Positions 43,592 through 53,569 of a DNA stretch of 61,513 nt are shown here, one piece after another. Origin of the DNA: Pseudomonadota bacterium (GTDB lineage: Bacteria; Bdellovibrionota_B; Oligoflexia; Silvanigrellales; Silvanigrellaceae); the NCBI GenBank assembly GCA_009926615.1, contig RFOM01000016.1:1-61513 (forward strand). Direction: 5' to 3'. The notes beneath the pieces are model-generated. The model searched no databases. It worked only from the letters and a program-made list of their open reading frames with translations, and was not told the origin of the DNA. The translations under genes were made by a program, and so were the position numbers. Position 1 is the stretch's first letter. Every line of letters begins with the position of its first letter.

Positions 43592-44458
43592 TTATTTATT
43601 CACCAAATCTGCCCATGCACCGGCAAGGTCCTGTGCAGCATCGACGCTGACAAGTCGTGCCGGAGCATTACCCACAACCTTAAGCATGCACTCGCTTGTT
43701 TGCAGCGACCTGCCGGTTGCCGAGTCCTTAAGAACACACCTGTCCTGCGTGCGGCCCAGCAATACGCCGTAAATCCGGTTGGGGAAAGTTGAGTTCAGCT
43801 GTGACATGGATTCCTCTAATTTTTCCGTGTCAGAATCACGCGCAGCGCCGTCGGAGAAAAACAGGACTGTCTCCATTTCGAGTTTTTTTCCTGCTGTATT
43901 GGCCGTGCGGGATTGCATTGCGGTTGAAATTCCGCGTTCATAATTGGTTGTGTCGTAATCGGGATTGTCGCACACGCCGGCACGGAATTTTTCCGTCAAC
44001 TGCTGTCTGTTCTGTCCCAAAACGAAATCCAGACTGCCAAGCAACTGCGCTTCTTTGCTGAACGTGACCAGCGTCAGTCTGACCTGTTCACCGTTTGTCA
44101 GTTTGGTTTTAAGACTGTCGACCAGACCCAGCAGAGCATCAAAACGCTTGCATTGAACGTCGCTGCCGGAGCCCATTTTTTGAGTCGTCGGGTCGACGTA
44201 AAGCGAGCCCGATTTGTCCATGATGACATAAAGATCAAGAGACTTTCCGGGTTTGGCAAAACCGGAATCGGGAGCAGGAGCAGGCTTGGGATTGTTTCCG
44301 TCTTCCAAGGGAGATTTTTGTCCGTCTCCGGTGGGCTGCTTGGGTGCACCGGCCTCGGACTTGAAATTTGAATCCGAACACGAAGGCATGACAACAGTCA
44401 GCGGAACCAACGCCGCTATGGAAAAAATACCGGTCAGATATCTGAATTTCGTTTTCAC
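43592..44458 (-). CDS. von Willebrand factor A domain lipoprotein
   Basis: The 288-residue product starts at GTG 44458, seven bases after GGGAG. The lipobox MPSC ends the signal. After a Pro/Lys linker the VWA fold begins (LDLYVIMDKSGSL), with the DKSGS metal-ion site, TNYERG as the next ligand and FFSDGAARDS as the last. Two late cysteines (DRCVLKD, SECMLKV) may pair. VWA domains bind protein partners through a metal ion, and adhesion or complex assembly at the surface is likely. It is divergent from the MFS transporter, 206 bases apart. Confidence 0.8.
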   Translation of the reverse strand: MKTKFRYLTGIFSIAALVPLTVVMPSCSDSNFKSEAGAPKQPTGDGQKSPLEDGNNPKPAPAPDSGFAKPGKSLDLYVIMDKSGSLYVDPTTQKMGSGSDVQCKRFDALLGLVDSLKTKLTNGEQVRLTLVTFSKEAQLLGSLDFVLGQNRQQLTEKFRAGVCDNPDYDTTNYERGISTAMQSRTANTAGKKLEMETVLFFSDGAARDSDTEKLEESMSQLNSTFPNRIYGVLLGRTQDRCVLKDSATGRSLQTSECMLKVVGNAPARLVSVDAAQDLAGAWADLVNK

Positions 44459-44664
44459 TTCCTGACTCCCTGATGTTGCGCGGCAACCGCGCGACGCGTT
44501 GCCCCAAACGCGCACAGCATGGTGCATGCCAATTTTTATGACTGATTTCGCTGGCAAAACTGAAAAATATGCTGTTGACACTTTGGACACCGTTACGTTT
44601 GCTGCATATCATCCGCAGCAAATGTCCGGCGGATGAATTCGGACTCTGATCACGAAGGCGGGAA

Positions 44665-45981
44665 ATGACTTTGACGGCAAGCTCAACCGGACTCCAGAAT
44701 AAAATCCTCGTCAGTCGCCTTCTGACCCGCTCGGGCGATCAGGCATGGGATTTTGCAGTACCGGTCACGCTGATCACCTTGTTCCCTGCGCATATTTCTT
44801 TAATTGCTCTGATTTACTTTCTGACCAAACTGGGTTCAGTCATCTTCCAGCCATGGCTTTCAGGCTTTATTGATCATTGGATGCGACTCAAAACCGCTGC
44901 ATGCGGCGCTTTGCTCCAGCTGTCCGGCATCGCAATGGTCGTCCTGTCTGTCTTTCAGTTAACGGTAAAAGCGGTCACTCACGATTCACTTTGGCTACAG
45001 CCGCAACTGTGGCCATGGTTTGCGGGTACTGTCACCGGTTCGCTGCTCTCAACACTGGGAGCCGGCCTTATGGACGTCTCCGTCGGCAACGACTGGATCC
45101 CTGCCGCTGTGCCGCAACACCGGCTCGCTGTCATCAATACCCGACTGCAAAGACTGGATTTGCTCACAGAGGTGCTCTCGCCCGTCATCGCAGGACTCAT
45201 TTTGTCGGCATCTGCGGCAGCGGGTCCGCTGACCGGTTTTACCATCATTGCTCTGTGGAATGCGCTGTCCTTTATTCCCGAAATTCTCCTGTTGAGGAAT
45301 GTATTTTTGTCTTCGCCGCAACTGCAGACCAAGACGCTGATTCCTTCCGAAGGCCCTCGCGGCGGTCTGATAAGTCAGACAGTCGCCGGTTGGTCCGAAT
45401 TCAGGACTCAAACGGCTGCCTTGCCGGTCATTGCTTACACGTGCCTGTGGCTCTCGGCCCTCAGTCCGCACGGTGTGCTGCTGACAAGTTTTTTGAAGAC
45501 GGGCTGGAATTTTACTGAATCCTCGCTGGGAATTTTTCGCGGACTGGGAGCAGTTTTCGGACTGCTGGCGACACTGTTGTTTCCGCGCGTCAGAAAAATT
45601 TTCGGACTGGTCGGCGGAAGCCGTTTTTTCATAACTTTTCAGTCGCTCGTTCTGCTTGTCAGTCTGCCATTCTTTTTCCGCGAAACCGGCGGAGGCTGGG
45701 TTTTTCTTGCGCTCATTCTTGCGTCGCGTATCGGACTCTACGGTTTTAGTCTGGGCGAAACGGAAATCCGGCAAAGAACAATTCCGGAAGGCGTGCGCGG
45801 CAAAGTCAACGGAGTTGCCGGAGCCCTCACGAGTTTTGCAACTTTGGTCCTGTTTGGACTTGGAAGTCTCTTGGGCACACCGAAAACCTTTCCGGTTCTG
45901 GTGGTCATTTCTGTTGCTGCCGTAACAGCCGGCGCAGTTCTTTTCTACAGATGGTCGGTTCGGGCAGATCCGGTTGAATAA
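44665..45981 (+). CDS. MFS-type transporter
   Basis: The 438-residue product has about twelve hydrophobic segments with the layout of a major facilitator: LVSRLLTRSGDQAWDF at the start, LIYFLTKLGSVIFQPWLSGF, GLGAVFGLLATLLF, and a C-terminal half with FASLTLFGLGSL-like helices. The family moves small solutes by proton or sodium exchange; the substrate is not evident. It is convergent with kup (15 bases between the stops). It is not next to a clear metabolic cluster, so I give no substrate. Confidence 0.75.
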   Translation: MTLTASSTGLQNKILVSRLLTRSGDQAWDFAVPVTLITLFPAHISLIALIYFLTKLGSVIFQPWLSGFIDHWMRLKTAACGALLQLSGIAMVVLSVFQLTVKAVTHDSLWLQPQLWPWFAGTVTGSLLSTLGAGLMDVSVGNDWIPAAVPQHRLAVINTRLQRLDLLTEVLSPVIAGLILSASAAAGPLTGFTIIALWNALSFIPEILLLRNVFLSSPQLQTKTLIPSEGPRGGLISQTVAGWSEFRTQTAALPVIAYTCLWLSALSPHGVLLTSFLKTGWNFTESSLGIFRGLGAVFGLLATLLFPRVRKIFGLVGGSRFFITFQSLVLLVSLPFFFRETGGGWVFLALILASRIGLYGFSLGETEIRQRTIPEGVRGKVNGVAGALTSFATLVLFGLGSLLGTPKTFPVLVVISVAAVTAGAVLFYRWSVRADPVE

Positions 45982-45996
45982 CTTTGACTGTCGGGT

Positions 45997-47907
45997 TTAA
46001 ATCTCGATTTGAACGCCAACTTCCATCACTTGTTTGACCGGCAGGTTGTAGTAAGTCACCGGCGACTGGGCGTTGCGTCCCATAAAGGCAAACAGACGTT
46101 CCCGCCACAGCGACATTCCCTCTTTGCGGGTCGCCAGAACGATTTCACGTCCAAGGAAGAAGGTTGTGGCTTCGGGAACAATTGCCATTCCTTTTTCATT
46201 TGCAAGTTCAAGAACACTCTGAAAGTCGGCATCGTCCATAAAGCCCACGGAAACTCTCAACCGCCAGAGTCCTTCGCTCAGCTGCTCTGTTTCCAGTCGC
46301 CTGTGCCGGCTGACATGCGGAATGTCTCTGGTTACAAAAGTAATAAGAATGACTCTCCGGTGAACAACTTTGTTGTGTTTGAGATTGTGACTCAGAGCGA
46401 GCGGAACGGTATCCGGACGGCCGGACATGTAAATAGCCGTGCCTTCGACTCTGCCGAAATGCGGGTTCGTGAACTCGTCAACCAACTGGGAAAAAGGAAT
46501 CGTATGTTCGGCAAGTCCGATGGCAAGAAGCTTTCGGCCCTGAATCCACGTCAGCATCAACAGAAAAATACCGCAGGCAATGACGATAGGAATCCAGCCG
46601 CCGTGAAAGATCTTCAACGAGTTGGAACCGAAAAACGCAATATCTATGAGAATGAGCGGACCTATGACGGCAGCACACAGTGCCATCGACCACTTCCAAA
46701 CCGATCGCGCGACAAGAAAGGCAAGAATTGTCGTGACCAGCATGGTCAGTGAAACGGCAATTCCGTATGCGGCGGCAATGGCGGATGACTTCTGGAACTC
46801 AATGACGAGCCAGATTGCCCCGATACAAAGAGCCCAGTTTACGAACGGAACATATATCTGCCCAATCTGGGTGTCCGACGTATGAACAACCTTCATACGT
46901 GGAAAGTATCCGAGCTGAATGGCCTGTTTGGTGAGGGAGAAGACTCCCGAAATAAGCGCCTGTGAGGCGATGACGGTCGCCATGGTCGCAAGGACGACTG
47001 TGGGATACAGAGCCCACAGCGGAACCATCTTGTAAAACGGGTTCTCTACCGCAGCGGGGTCGTTGAGCAAAAGTGCACCCTGCCCGAAATAATTCAACAA
47101 CAGACATGGCAATACCAATGAAAACCAGCCAACACGGATAGGAAATTTTCCGAAGTGACCCATGTCGGCGTAAAGAGCTTCGCCCCCCGTCACGGTCAGA
47201 AAAATCGTTCCCAGAATCACGTAACCTCGTGCGCCGTTCTCGGTAAAAAACTGCATTGCATAATAAGGGTTCATTGCGCTCAGGACAGTGGGATTGTCGA
47301 TTATTTTCGAAACGCCGAGGAGCCCGAGAACAATGAACCAGATGGTTGTAATGGGACCAAAAATTGCACCAATGCGATCGGTTCCGAACTTTTGCACCGA
47401 AAAAAGACCGAACAAAATGAAAATTGTGATGAGCGGAACATATGACTCAAACATCGGAGTTGCTTCTTTGAGTCCCTCAAGGGCCGAAAGAACCGAAATC
47501 GCAGGAGTGATAATTCCGTCGCCATAGAGAAGCGTAGACCCGAAAATTCCGAGCAAAAGGATTGTCCACGAAAAGCGCTCGGAAACAATGCCGCCGCTTT
47601 TGCGGGCGAGAGTCTCCAAAGCGAGAATTCCCCCTTCCCCTTTGTTGTCCGCCCTTAAAATGAGCACAACATATTTCAGGCTGACGATCAGCATTAAAGA
47701 CCAAAAGATGAGTGACAATGAACCCAAAATATTGGTCTGATTTGCCGCAAAAGCGTTTTCACCGTGAAAGGATTCGCGAATCGCGTATAGCGGAGATGTT
47801 CCGATGTCACCAAACACAACACCAATCGCGCCCAACACCAATGCGTGAATTTTGGATTTTGGAATGTAATCTGACTCTGGTTGCGGATATTCGCTGTTTT
47901 CAGACAA
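45997..47907 (-). CDS. kup: Kup-type potassium uptake transporter
   Basis: The 636-residue product starts at TTG 47907, eight bases after GGAG, which gives the family's usual length of 620-640. A frame extending to 48009 is not supported. The KUP signature is clear: LGAIGVVFGDIGTSPLYA, then DNKGEGGILAL, LLYGDGIITPAISVLSA and LTVTGGEALYADMGHFG, about twelve membrane helices, and a C-terminal cytoplasmic domain (DIPHVSRHRRLETEQL). It takes up potassium, probably by proton symport, at the inner membrane. It stands alone and is divergent from the small membrane protein gene. Confidence 0.95.
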   Translation of the reverse strand: MSENSEYPQPESDYIPKSKIHALVLGAIGVVFGDIGTSPLYAIRESFHGENAFAANQTNILGSLSLIFWSLMLIVSLKYVVLILRADNKGEGGILALETLARKSGGIVSERFSWTILLLGIFGSTLLYGDGIITPAISVLSALEGLKEATPMFESYVPLITIFILFGLFSVQKFGTDRIGAIFGPITTIWFIVLGLLGVSKIIDNPTVLSAMNPYYAMQFFTENGARGYVILGTIFLTVTGGEALYADMGHFGKFPIRVGWFSLVLPCLLLNYFGQGALLLNDPAAVENPFYKMVPLWALYPTVVLATMATVIASQALISGVFSLTKQAIQLGYFPRMKVVHTSDTQIGQIYVPFVNWALCIGAIWLVIEFQKSSAIAAAYGIAVSLTMLVTTILAFLVARSVWKWSMALCAAVIGPLILIDIAFFGSNSLKIFHGGWIPIVIACGIFLLMLTWIQGRKLLAIGLAEHTIPFSQLVDEFTNPHFGRVEGTAIYMSGRPDTVPLALSHNLKHNKVVHRRVILITFVTRDIPHVSRHRRLETEQLSEGLWRLRVSVGFMDDADFQSVLELANEKGMAIVPEATTFFLGREIVLATRKEGMSLWRERLFAFMGRNAQSPVTYYNLPVKQVMEVGVQIEI

Positions 47908-48129
47908 ACAAAAACTCCGGATTGAGGCAATCTGATGTGTAAATAAGCAATTCCGAAGATAGCAGAAAAACACACCGGAGAACAGACCCCGCTCGCCGGC
48001 AATACTCATCCGCCGATGTATAAGTTGCTCAATGACACGGCGAAAGAGATGAGTTTATCATTAAACTGTGAACGTTTTCCTCGTTTGGCAATCCGGCAGG
48101 TATTCCCAAAACACGAAAGGAAACGCGCC

Positions 48130-48633
48130 ATGCAAGCACGATACTTTGCCCTGACATCGGGAGTCATTTTTTTTCTGCTCGGAATATTCGGCTTCGTGAC
48201 TTTCTTTGTCTCAATTCCGCCGGCAGACGCGCCGGCCATGACGATTAAATCCGCATTCGGGCAACTGTTTGCAATTTTTCCTGTGAACTCGCTGATGAAC
48301 GTTGTGCACACACTTTGGGGGCTGATTGGCATAATCGCCTACACAAACCAAAGCTCTTCACAAACATTTGCGCGATGGAGCGGCTACGGTGCGGGCCTTC
48401 TCGCAATTCTCGGCATGCTGCCCTTTTCCCGCACAATCGGCGGGTTTCTTCCTCTCTACAGTCACAACATCTGGCTTCACGGTGTCATGGCGATTTTTGC
48501 AACGCTCTATGCAAGCCCCCGTTTGAGAACCACACTCGGCCTTAAAACCACTCAGGACAAAACCGACGAATTTTCTGCCGCACGCAGAAGTGCGCAAGAA
48601 CGAAAACCCAAAGATTTGGACAAAGCCGGCTGA
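48130..48633 (+). CDS. Small membrane protein (DUF4383-like)
   Basis: The 167-residue product starts at the ATG at 48130 after AAAGGAA. It has four hydrophobic segments, beginning with YFALTSGVIFFLLGIFGFVTFF, and a conserved Asn/His pair in VNSLMNVVHTLWGLIGI. The pattern and length fit DUF4383 membrane proteins of unknown role. The C-terminal 40 residues are charged and cytoplasmic. It is the only gene between kup and the ATPase gene on its strand. Confidence 0.7.
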   Translation: MQARYFALTSGVIFFLLGIFGFVTFFVSIPPADAPAMTIKSAFGQLFAIFPVNSLMNVVHTLWGLIGIIAYTNQSSSQTFARWSGYGAGLLAILGMLPFSRTIGGFLPLYSHNIWLHGVMAIFATLYASPRLRTTLGLKTTQDKTDEFSAARRSAQERKPKDLDKAG

Positions 48634-48752
48634 AACGCGCAGGGCCGAAGTCAGCTGTCCCAATCTTTGTAAATTTGGCATCTCTATTGCCGAATTTCAT
48701 CATTTTTTGTATCATCGGAGCAGATTTAAATCGATTTGACTCCGAGGCTTGC

Positions 48753-49940
48753 ATGTTCAAACGTAGTCTTAATTTAGACAATATTCTAAAAAGAAAGAGT
48801 ATTTTTCTATTTGGTCCGCGTCAAACCGGCAAATCGACCTTGCTCAAGACCCTTTACCCCGACGCTCTCCTGATTAACCTTCTGAGGCCGAGTGAGTTTC
48901 TTAAATACAAAACGACTCCGAGGCTCTTTGGGGAAGAAATCGAGTATGCGTACCGAAATCATAATGCAAAGCTTGTTGTCGTTGACGAAGTCCAGAAAAT
49001 CCCCGAGCTCCTCGACGAGGTTCACCATCTCATTGAAGAACACAAAGATATTCGTTTTATTCTCACCGGAAGCAGCGCCAGAAAACTGAAAAAGGCTGGT
49101 GTAAACCTGCTTGGCGGGCGAGCCACGCGGGTTCACTTTCATCCGATCGTTTCAGCCGAGTATGGCTTTAAAGATTTTGAGAAGCATCTCATCAAAAATT
49201 TAACCTGCGGTTTTCTTCCGCCCGTCTTGACCTCTTCAAATCCGTGGGCCGATTTGGAAGACTACGTTTCGTTGTATTTGCAGGAAGAGATTCAACAGGA
49301 AGCCGTTGTACGTTCGTTCGGCGGGTTTTCCCGATTTTTAAATATGGTTGCGAAAACGAACGGCCAGCAACTCAACTTCACAGATATTGGAAACGACGCG
49401 CAAGTCCCGCCGCGAACAGTCCGAGAGTATTATCAGGTTCTCGAAGACACGCTCGTGGGTAGTTTTCTTACACCTTACACAAAAACCACCAAACGCAAGG
49501 CAGTTGCGACTGCCAAATTTTATCTTTTTGACCCGGGAATTGCCAATTTCCTCACGGGAAGAAAGACGGTTTCGGCAAAGACTCCTGAGTTCGGTCCTAT
49601 TTTTGAGCAGATGATCTTCGGCGAAATTAAGGCTTATCTGGATTACAACAGCATGAACGAATGTTTGTTTTACTGGAGGAGCACATCGCAATTTGAAGTC
49701 GACTTTCTAATCCGCGACAAGTCAGACGGGTGGATCGCAATTGAAGCAAAGGGAAGCGCCAATCCGTCTCCGAAGGAGGCTAAAGGAATGCTGGCTCTCG
49801 AAGAGGAGCTTCAGCTCAGAAAGAAAATTATAGTCTGCCTCGCCGATCAGCCAAGACTCGTTGACAATGGAATTGAGATTCTTCCACTTCACCGCTTTCT
49901 TGAAATGTTGTGGAAAGGCGACCTCGTCAACGGGGACTAG
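48753..49940 (+). CDS. AAA_14/DUF4143-type ATPase
   Basis: The 395-residue product starts at the ATG at 48753, six bases after GAGG. FLFGPRQTGKSTLL is the Walker A motif and LVVVDEVQKIPEL the Walker B; FILTGSSARKLKKAG follows as the sensor. The C-terminal half is the DUF4143 domain, and EVDFLI with IAIEAKG matches the PD-(D/E)XK-like part of that family. These single-gene ATPases are common, spread between genomes, and have no settled function. I see no neighbour that would give it a role. Confidence 0.85.
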   Translation: MFKRSLNLDNILKRKSIFLFGPRQTGKSTLLKTLYPDALLINLLRPSEFLKYKTTPRLFGEEIEYAYRNHNAKLVVVDEVQKIPELLDEVHHLIEEHKDIRFILTGSSARKLKKAGVNLLGGRATRVHFHPIVSAEYGFKDFEKHLIKNLTCGFLPPVLTSSNPWADLEDYVSLYLQEEIQQEAVVRSFGGFSRFLNMVAKTNGQQLNFTDIGNDAQVPPRTVREYYQVLEDTLVGSFLTPYTKTTKRKAVATAKFYLFDPGIANFLTGRKTVSAKTPEFGPIFEQMIFGEIKAYLDYNSMNECLFYWRSTSQFEVDFLIRDKSDGWIAIEAKGSANPSPKEAKGMLALEEELQLRKKIIVCLADQPRLVDNGIEILPLHRFLEMLWKGDLVNGD

Positions 49941-49973
49941 GACCAATCTCAGCTCCACTGTCCGAGCTGTGCA

Positions 49974-51524
49974 TTAGCCCCTCATGCGATCTTCAAAAGC
50001 ACTGAGGGCAACCTTGGCCCCCTCGCCCATGGCAATGATGATTTGTTTATAGGGCGTCGTGGTTACGTCGCCCGCAGCGTAAATACCCCGCACCGAAGTT
50101 CTGCCCTTGGAGTCGACCTCGATTTCGCCTAACTTGCTCAATTCCACTGTACCGCGCACACATTCGCTGTTGGGAATCAAACCAATCTGAACAAAAATTC
50201 CGTCGACGGAAACCAGTTGCAACTCGCCCGTAGTCCGGTTTTCAATCTCGAATCCGTTGACCTTCTGACCATCGCCCAAAACACGAACGGTTCTGGATGA
50301 AACTTCTATTTTGACATTGGGCATTGAGGTCAGTTTGTCGACAAGCACTTTGTCGGCTTTCAGTGAATCTGCGAATTCGACCAACACGACTTCACTGCAA
50401 ATACCCGCAAGATCAATTGCAGCCTCGACTCCGGAATTGCCGCCGCCGATTACGGCAACTTTTTTATCTTTGAAAAATGGCCCGTCACAGTGAGGACAAT
50501 AGGCAACTCCGCGGCCAAGATATTCGCTCTCGCCGTCAACATTCAACGTTCTCCACTTTGCACCGGTCGCAACAATGACCTGAGACGCATTGAGGGTTTC
50601 GCCGCTGTCGAGTGTCATCAACTTGAGTGCACCGTTGTCTTTTATGTCCTTGAGCCTGCGGTGTTCCAAAATGGAAACCGGATAACTTCTCAGATGTGTC
50701 GACAACCCTGCAGAAAGCTGCGGCCCTTCGGTGTAAAGCACCGAAATGAGATTTTCTATCCCTTTGGTCTCGTTGACTTGCCCGCCGATTTTCTCGGCAA
50801 CCAACGCTGTTTTTAAACCTTTTCGGGCACTGTAAATGGCTGCGGATACTCCGGCAGGGCCGCCGCCCAAGATGGCGACATCGAATGTGCCGAGATTTTC
50901 CTGAACGGAAGACTCCGCTTCGTCTGTGCCAAATTCCTTTTCAAGCTTGGTGATGATCTCCAAAAGTGTACCGCGGCCGCTGTGAATAAGTTTGCTGCCG
51001 GCAAAAACAGCGGGCACACCCTGAATGTTAAGTGAAGCCAGTTCGTCCTGAACAACGCTGCCTTCAACCATCGTATGTCTGACGCGGCCGCCGTATATTG
51101 CGATCTGATTAAGTGCCTGAACAATGTCCGGACAATTTTCACAGCTCAGCGAAACAAAAGTCCGAATGTCAGCTTTGTCCGAAAGACGCGCCATGCGCGA
51201 CTGCAGGGCAGAGTCCGGAGCCAGTCCGGCTCCTCCTGCGTTGAGAATTGCCAGAATCAGCGAACTGAATTCGTGTCCCCCCGGAATGCCGACAAACTGC
51301 ACGCCGACAGGTGTGTTGTCTTTGAGAATCTCAAAGCGCGGAACGGGAGAATGCTCGTCTGACAGAATCACTTTCACGCGCTCAGAGCAGGATGAGATGC
51401 CATTGAGCATATCCAGCAATTCATTCTGCTGTTCATGCCGTGATTGGGCGGCCCGCAGAATCACGGCGGACTGAAGCTTTCCGAAATAGTCCCTTAACTG
51501 CACTTTGATGTCTTCACTTAACAT
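49974..51524 (-). CDS. ahpF: Alkyl hydroperoxide reductase subunit F
   Basis: The 516-residue product starts at the ATG at 51524, nine bases after GAGGG. The N-terminal thioredoxin-like domain has its redox pair in SLSCENCPD (the usual form is CHNC). The FAD domain starts with [19 protein letters not shown], the active-site dithiol is in AYCPHCDG and the NADH site is [16 protein letters not shown]. It passes electrons from NADH through FAD and two dithiols to AhpC. It follows ahpC by 69 bases on the same strand, so they form the expected ahpC-ahpF operon. It is cytoplasmic. Confidence 0.95.
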   Translation of the reverse strand: MLSEDIKVQLRDYFGKLQSAVILRAAQSRHEQQNELLDMLNGISSCSERVKVILSDEHSPVPRFEILKDNTPVGVQFVGIPGGHEFSSLILAILNAGGAGLAPDSALQSRMARLSDKADIRTFVSLSCENCPDIVQALNQIAIYGGRVRHTMVEGSVVQDELASLNIQGVPAVFAGSKLIHSGRGTLLEIITKLEKEFGTDEAESSVQENLGTFDVAILGGGPAGVSAAIYSARKGLKTALVAEKIGGQVNETKGIENLISVLYTEGPQLSAGLSTHLRSYPVSILEHRRLKDIKDNGALKLMTLDSGETLNASQVIVATGAKWRTLNVDGESEYLGRGVAYCPHCDGPFFKDKKVAVIGGGNSGVEAAIDLAGICSEVVLVEFADSLKADKVLVDKLTSMPNVKIEVSSRTVRVLGDGQKVNGFEIENRTTGELQLVSVDGIFVQIGLIPNSECVRGTVELSKLGEIEVDSKGRTSVRGIYAAGDVTTTPYKQIIIAMGEGAKVALSAFEDRMRG

Positions 51525-51593
51525 GGCACCCGCCCTCACTTTTTTTGTGTGTCTGTCTTTGCGGTTTCAGCAGCAGAACCGGCTACTGCCGGT

Positions 51594-52160
51594 TCAGATT
51601 TTGCCGACCAGATTCAGGCCGGGTTTGAGAGTGTCCTGTCCGGGTTTCCATTTTGCAGGGCAGACTTCACCCGAATGAGTTGCGACAAATTGGGCTGCCT
51701 GTACCTTTCTCAAAAGTTCTTCCGCATTGCGGCCAATTCCGTTGTCGTGAATTTCTGCAACCTTGATGAGTCCTTCAGGATTGACAACAAAGGTTCCGCG
51801 ATTGGCAAGACCTTCGGATTCAATGTGAACACCGAATGCCCTGCTCAAAAGTCCGGTGGGGTCGGCAAGCATCGGGAACTTGATCTTTTTGATCGTCTCG
51901 GACGCGTCGTGCCACGCTTTGTGGGTGAAATGTGTGTCGGTGCTGACAGAATAAATTTCTACACCCAATGCACGAAATTTTTCGTAGTGATCGGCCATGT
52001 CGCCGAGCTCGGTCGGACAAACAAAAGTGAAGTCTGCCGGATAAAAGAAAAAGACTGACCACTTGCCCTTCAAATCAGCCTGAGTGACTGTCCTGAAGGA
52101 GTCGTTGACGTAAGCCTGCACGGTAAAATCTACAATCTTGGTATTGATGATATTCAACAT
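51594..52160 (-). CDS. ahpC: Alkyl hydroperoxide reductase subunit C (peroxiredoxin)
   Basis: The 188-residue product starts at the ATG at 52160, six bases after GAGG. The peroxidatic Cys is in TFVCPTEL and the resolving Cys in GEVCPAKWKPG, the typical 2-Cys pattern and length. Residues VSTDTHFTHKAWHD are also conserved. It reduces hydrogen peroxide and organic hydroperoxides and is recycled by AhpF. An OxyR-like ATAG/CTAT cluster lies 90-125 bases upstream of its start. Confidence 0.95.
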   Translation of the reverse strand: MLNIINTKIVDFTVQAYVNDSFRTVTQADLKGKWSVFFFYPADFTFVCPTELGDMADHYEKFRALGVEIYSVSTDTHFTHKAWHDASETIKKIKFPMLADPTGLLSRAFGVHIESEGLANRGTFVVNPEGLIKVAEIHDNGIGRNAEELLRKVQAAQFVATHSGEVCPAKWKPGQDTLKPGLNLVGKI

Positions 52161-52247
52161 GGCGCACCTCGAAAAAGGAGTTTCCTGCAAAAGGCAGCCC
52201 TCTGCCCCTTACACAGGAATCATCGCCATTTTTTAAGATAAGAAAAG

Positions 52248-52285
52248 TTGATAGTTTCTATGAATCGATAGAGTCAGTCTATCAA
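52248..52285 (-). promoter_or_regulatory. OxyR-like binding site upstream of ahpC
   Basis: The segment holds ATAG (52251), CTAT (52258), ATAG (52268) and CTAT (52279), with an exact ATAG-N7-CTAT half at 52268-52282. An outer inverted repeat, TTGATAG and CTATCAA, spans 52248-52285. The spacing of the first half is shorter than the OxyR consensus (ATAG-N7-CTAT repeated with N7). Its place upstream of a peroxide-defence operon supports the reading. Confidence 0.45.
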
Positions 52286-52295
52286 GAAAAACTCT

Positions 52296-53399
52296 TTATC
52301 TTACGCCAATTTGCACGACGTGGTTGGCAAGATGCTCGAGCCACTCGTATTCGAACAACATAATTTTGGGAGCGTAAGGAGTTTCTTCACCGCTGTTTGC
52401 CGGATCAAAATCATACATTCCGTCCTGCCCGTAGAACTCCGAGTTGCGGACGTAGAACACTCCCGTGCCGCGGCATCCGCCTGCGTTTTCATAACTGTTT
52501 TTCAATTTCGTGCGCTTTAACTTTGAATCTTCGGCTTTATCCAGCAACTTTTTGCGCTCGTCACCGCCCGAAGCCTGCGCAGCCTTCGACCGCCATTCAC
52601 GTTCCAGCTCTTCGAAATAATGAATCGAGCTTTCCACGAAGCCGCACTGCCGGTTATCGCGGCCGTCATCGAAGCCCACGACGTAGACCGCGTGCCAAAA
52701 CCCTTCGTGGTTGTAAATCACATGCACAGGAGCCTGATTTTCAACCAGAGCTGCTTTAACTTTTTCCACAATCCCCTGAGGGTTCAGACCCACGTTCCAC
52801 TGATCAGACTCCGGATCCGCGTAAATCACCGTGCGGGTAAATTTCGGCAATTCCACATAACCGCCGACAATCGATTTGAGGTTGTCGAACCAGTTGATGT
52901 TCACGCCGTACTGTCCGCCCATTTGATCCGGACGCGCGGGAAAAATGTCACCCTTGGAATCTTCGCGGTACCAGCCTTTGGCGAACGGATAAGCCGAATT
53001 CAAAACACTCTTGCCGGTTGCATTGAACAATTCGATACTGTCTGTTTTCCAGTCGGCAACGTTCTTCTGATATTTTTTATATGCTGAGGCGTTGATGAGA
53101 TAGCGTTCCGACAAATCCAGAGGGCCGTTTGAAGCTCTCGACACGCGCGGGTTGAGCTTTGCGAGCCACCATTCTGCAATTCCGGTCAGTGACATATAAA
53201 GACAGCTTCCCGAATCCTCCTGATGAGGAGAGGGCAGCACATAGGGGAGCAGCGCATTGAAACCGCCGAGGGTGCGCGTGTCTTTGATAATCTCAGGTTT
53301 GTAAGCTTTTGGAGTCGCCAACGCAGCTTCAGGACACAACAATCCGAAGCCGGCAAAAAACGCCAAAACTGACAGAAAAAAAGAATGTGTCCGAATCAC
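52296..53399 (-). CDS. Divergent secreted papain-like cysteine protease
   Basis: The 367-residue product has a signal peptide (MIRTHSFFLSVLAFFAGF, cleavage near ALA). A papain-like triad can be placed: Gln60 and Cys66 in PHQEDSGSCLYMSL, His236 in GFWHAVYVVGF and Asn319 in VRNSEFYG. The last differs from the usual NSWG, so activity is less certain. A long helical insert rich in Lys/Glu lies between His and Asn. It is the third papain-like protein of the window, after those at 10260 and 21228. It ends just before the ahpC regulatory region. Confidence 0.7.
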   Translation of the reverse strand: MIRTHSFFLSVLAFFAGFGLLCPEAALATPKAYKPEIIKDTRTLGGFNALLPYVLPSPHQEDSGSCLYMSLTGIAEWWLAKLNPRVSRASNGPLDLSERYLINASAYKKYQKNVADWKTDSIELFNATGKSVLNSAYPFAKGWYREDSKGDIFPARPDQMGGQYGVNINWFDNLKSIVGGYVELPKFTRTVIYADPESDQWNVGLNPQGIVEKVKAALVENQAPVHVIYNHEGFWHAVYVVGFDDGRDNRQCGFVESSIHYFEELEREWRSKAAQASGGDERKKLLDKAEDSKLKRTKLKNSYENAGGCRGTGVFYVRNSEFYGQDGMYDFDPANSGEETPYAPKIMLFEYEWLEHLANHVVQIGVR

Positions 53400-53569
53400 A
53401 TCCGTCCTCCGGTTGAATCATTGGCGCAAACTTAAAGCATAGCGGCCCCGCCTGCACAAGCAGCAAACCTTCTCAGAACGTCGACAATCGCGACAATTGT
53501 CCGATATTTCAGCGTTAAATAAAACACTTAATATTTTCAGCGAGCTGCCTTTTAAACCCGTCGCACAAA

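Noticed and set aside
44575..44603. Promoter for the MFS gene at TTGACA
   Set aside because: The matching -10 reads TTTGCT, too poor to report as a site.
45049..45774. A 241-codon minus-strand open frame
   Set aside because: It is antisense to the MFS gene and has the low-complexity Gln/Arg composition of a shadow frame.
48753..49940. Defence-system ATPase
   Set aside because: The AAA_14/DUF4143 protein has no nuclease, methylase or toxin neighbours. It is a common stand-alone gene.
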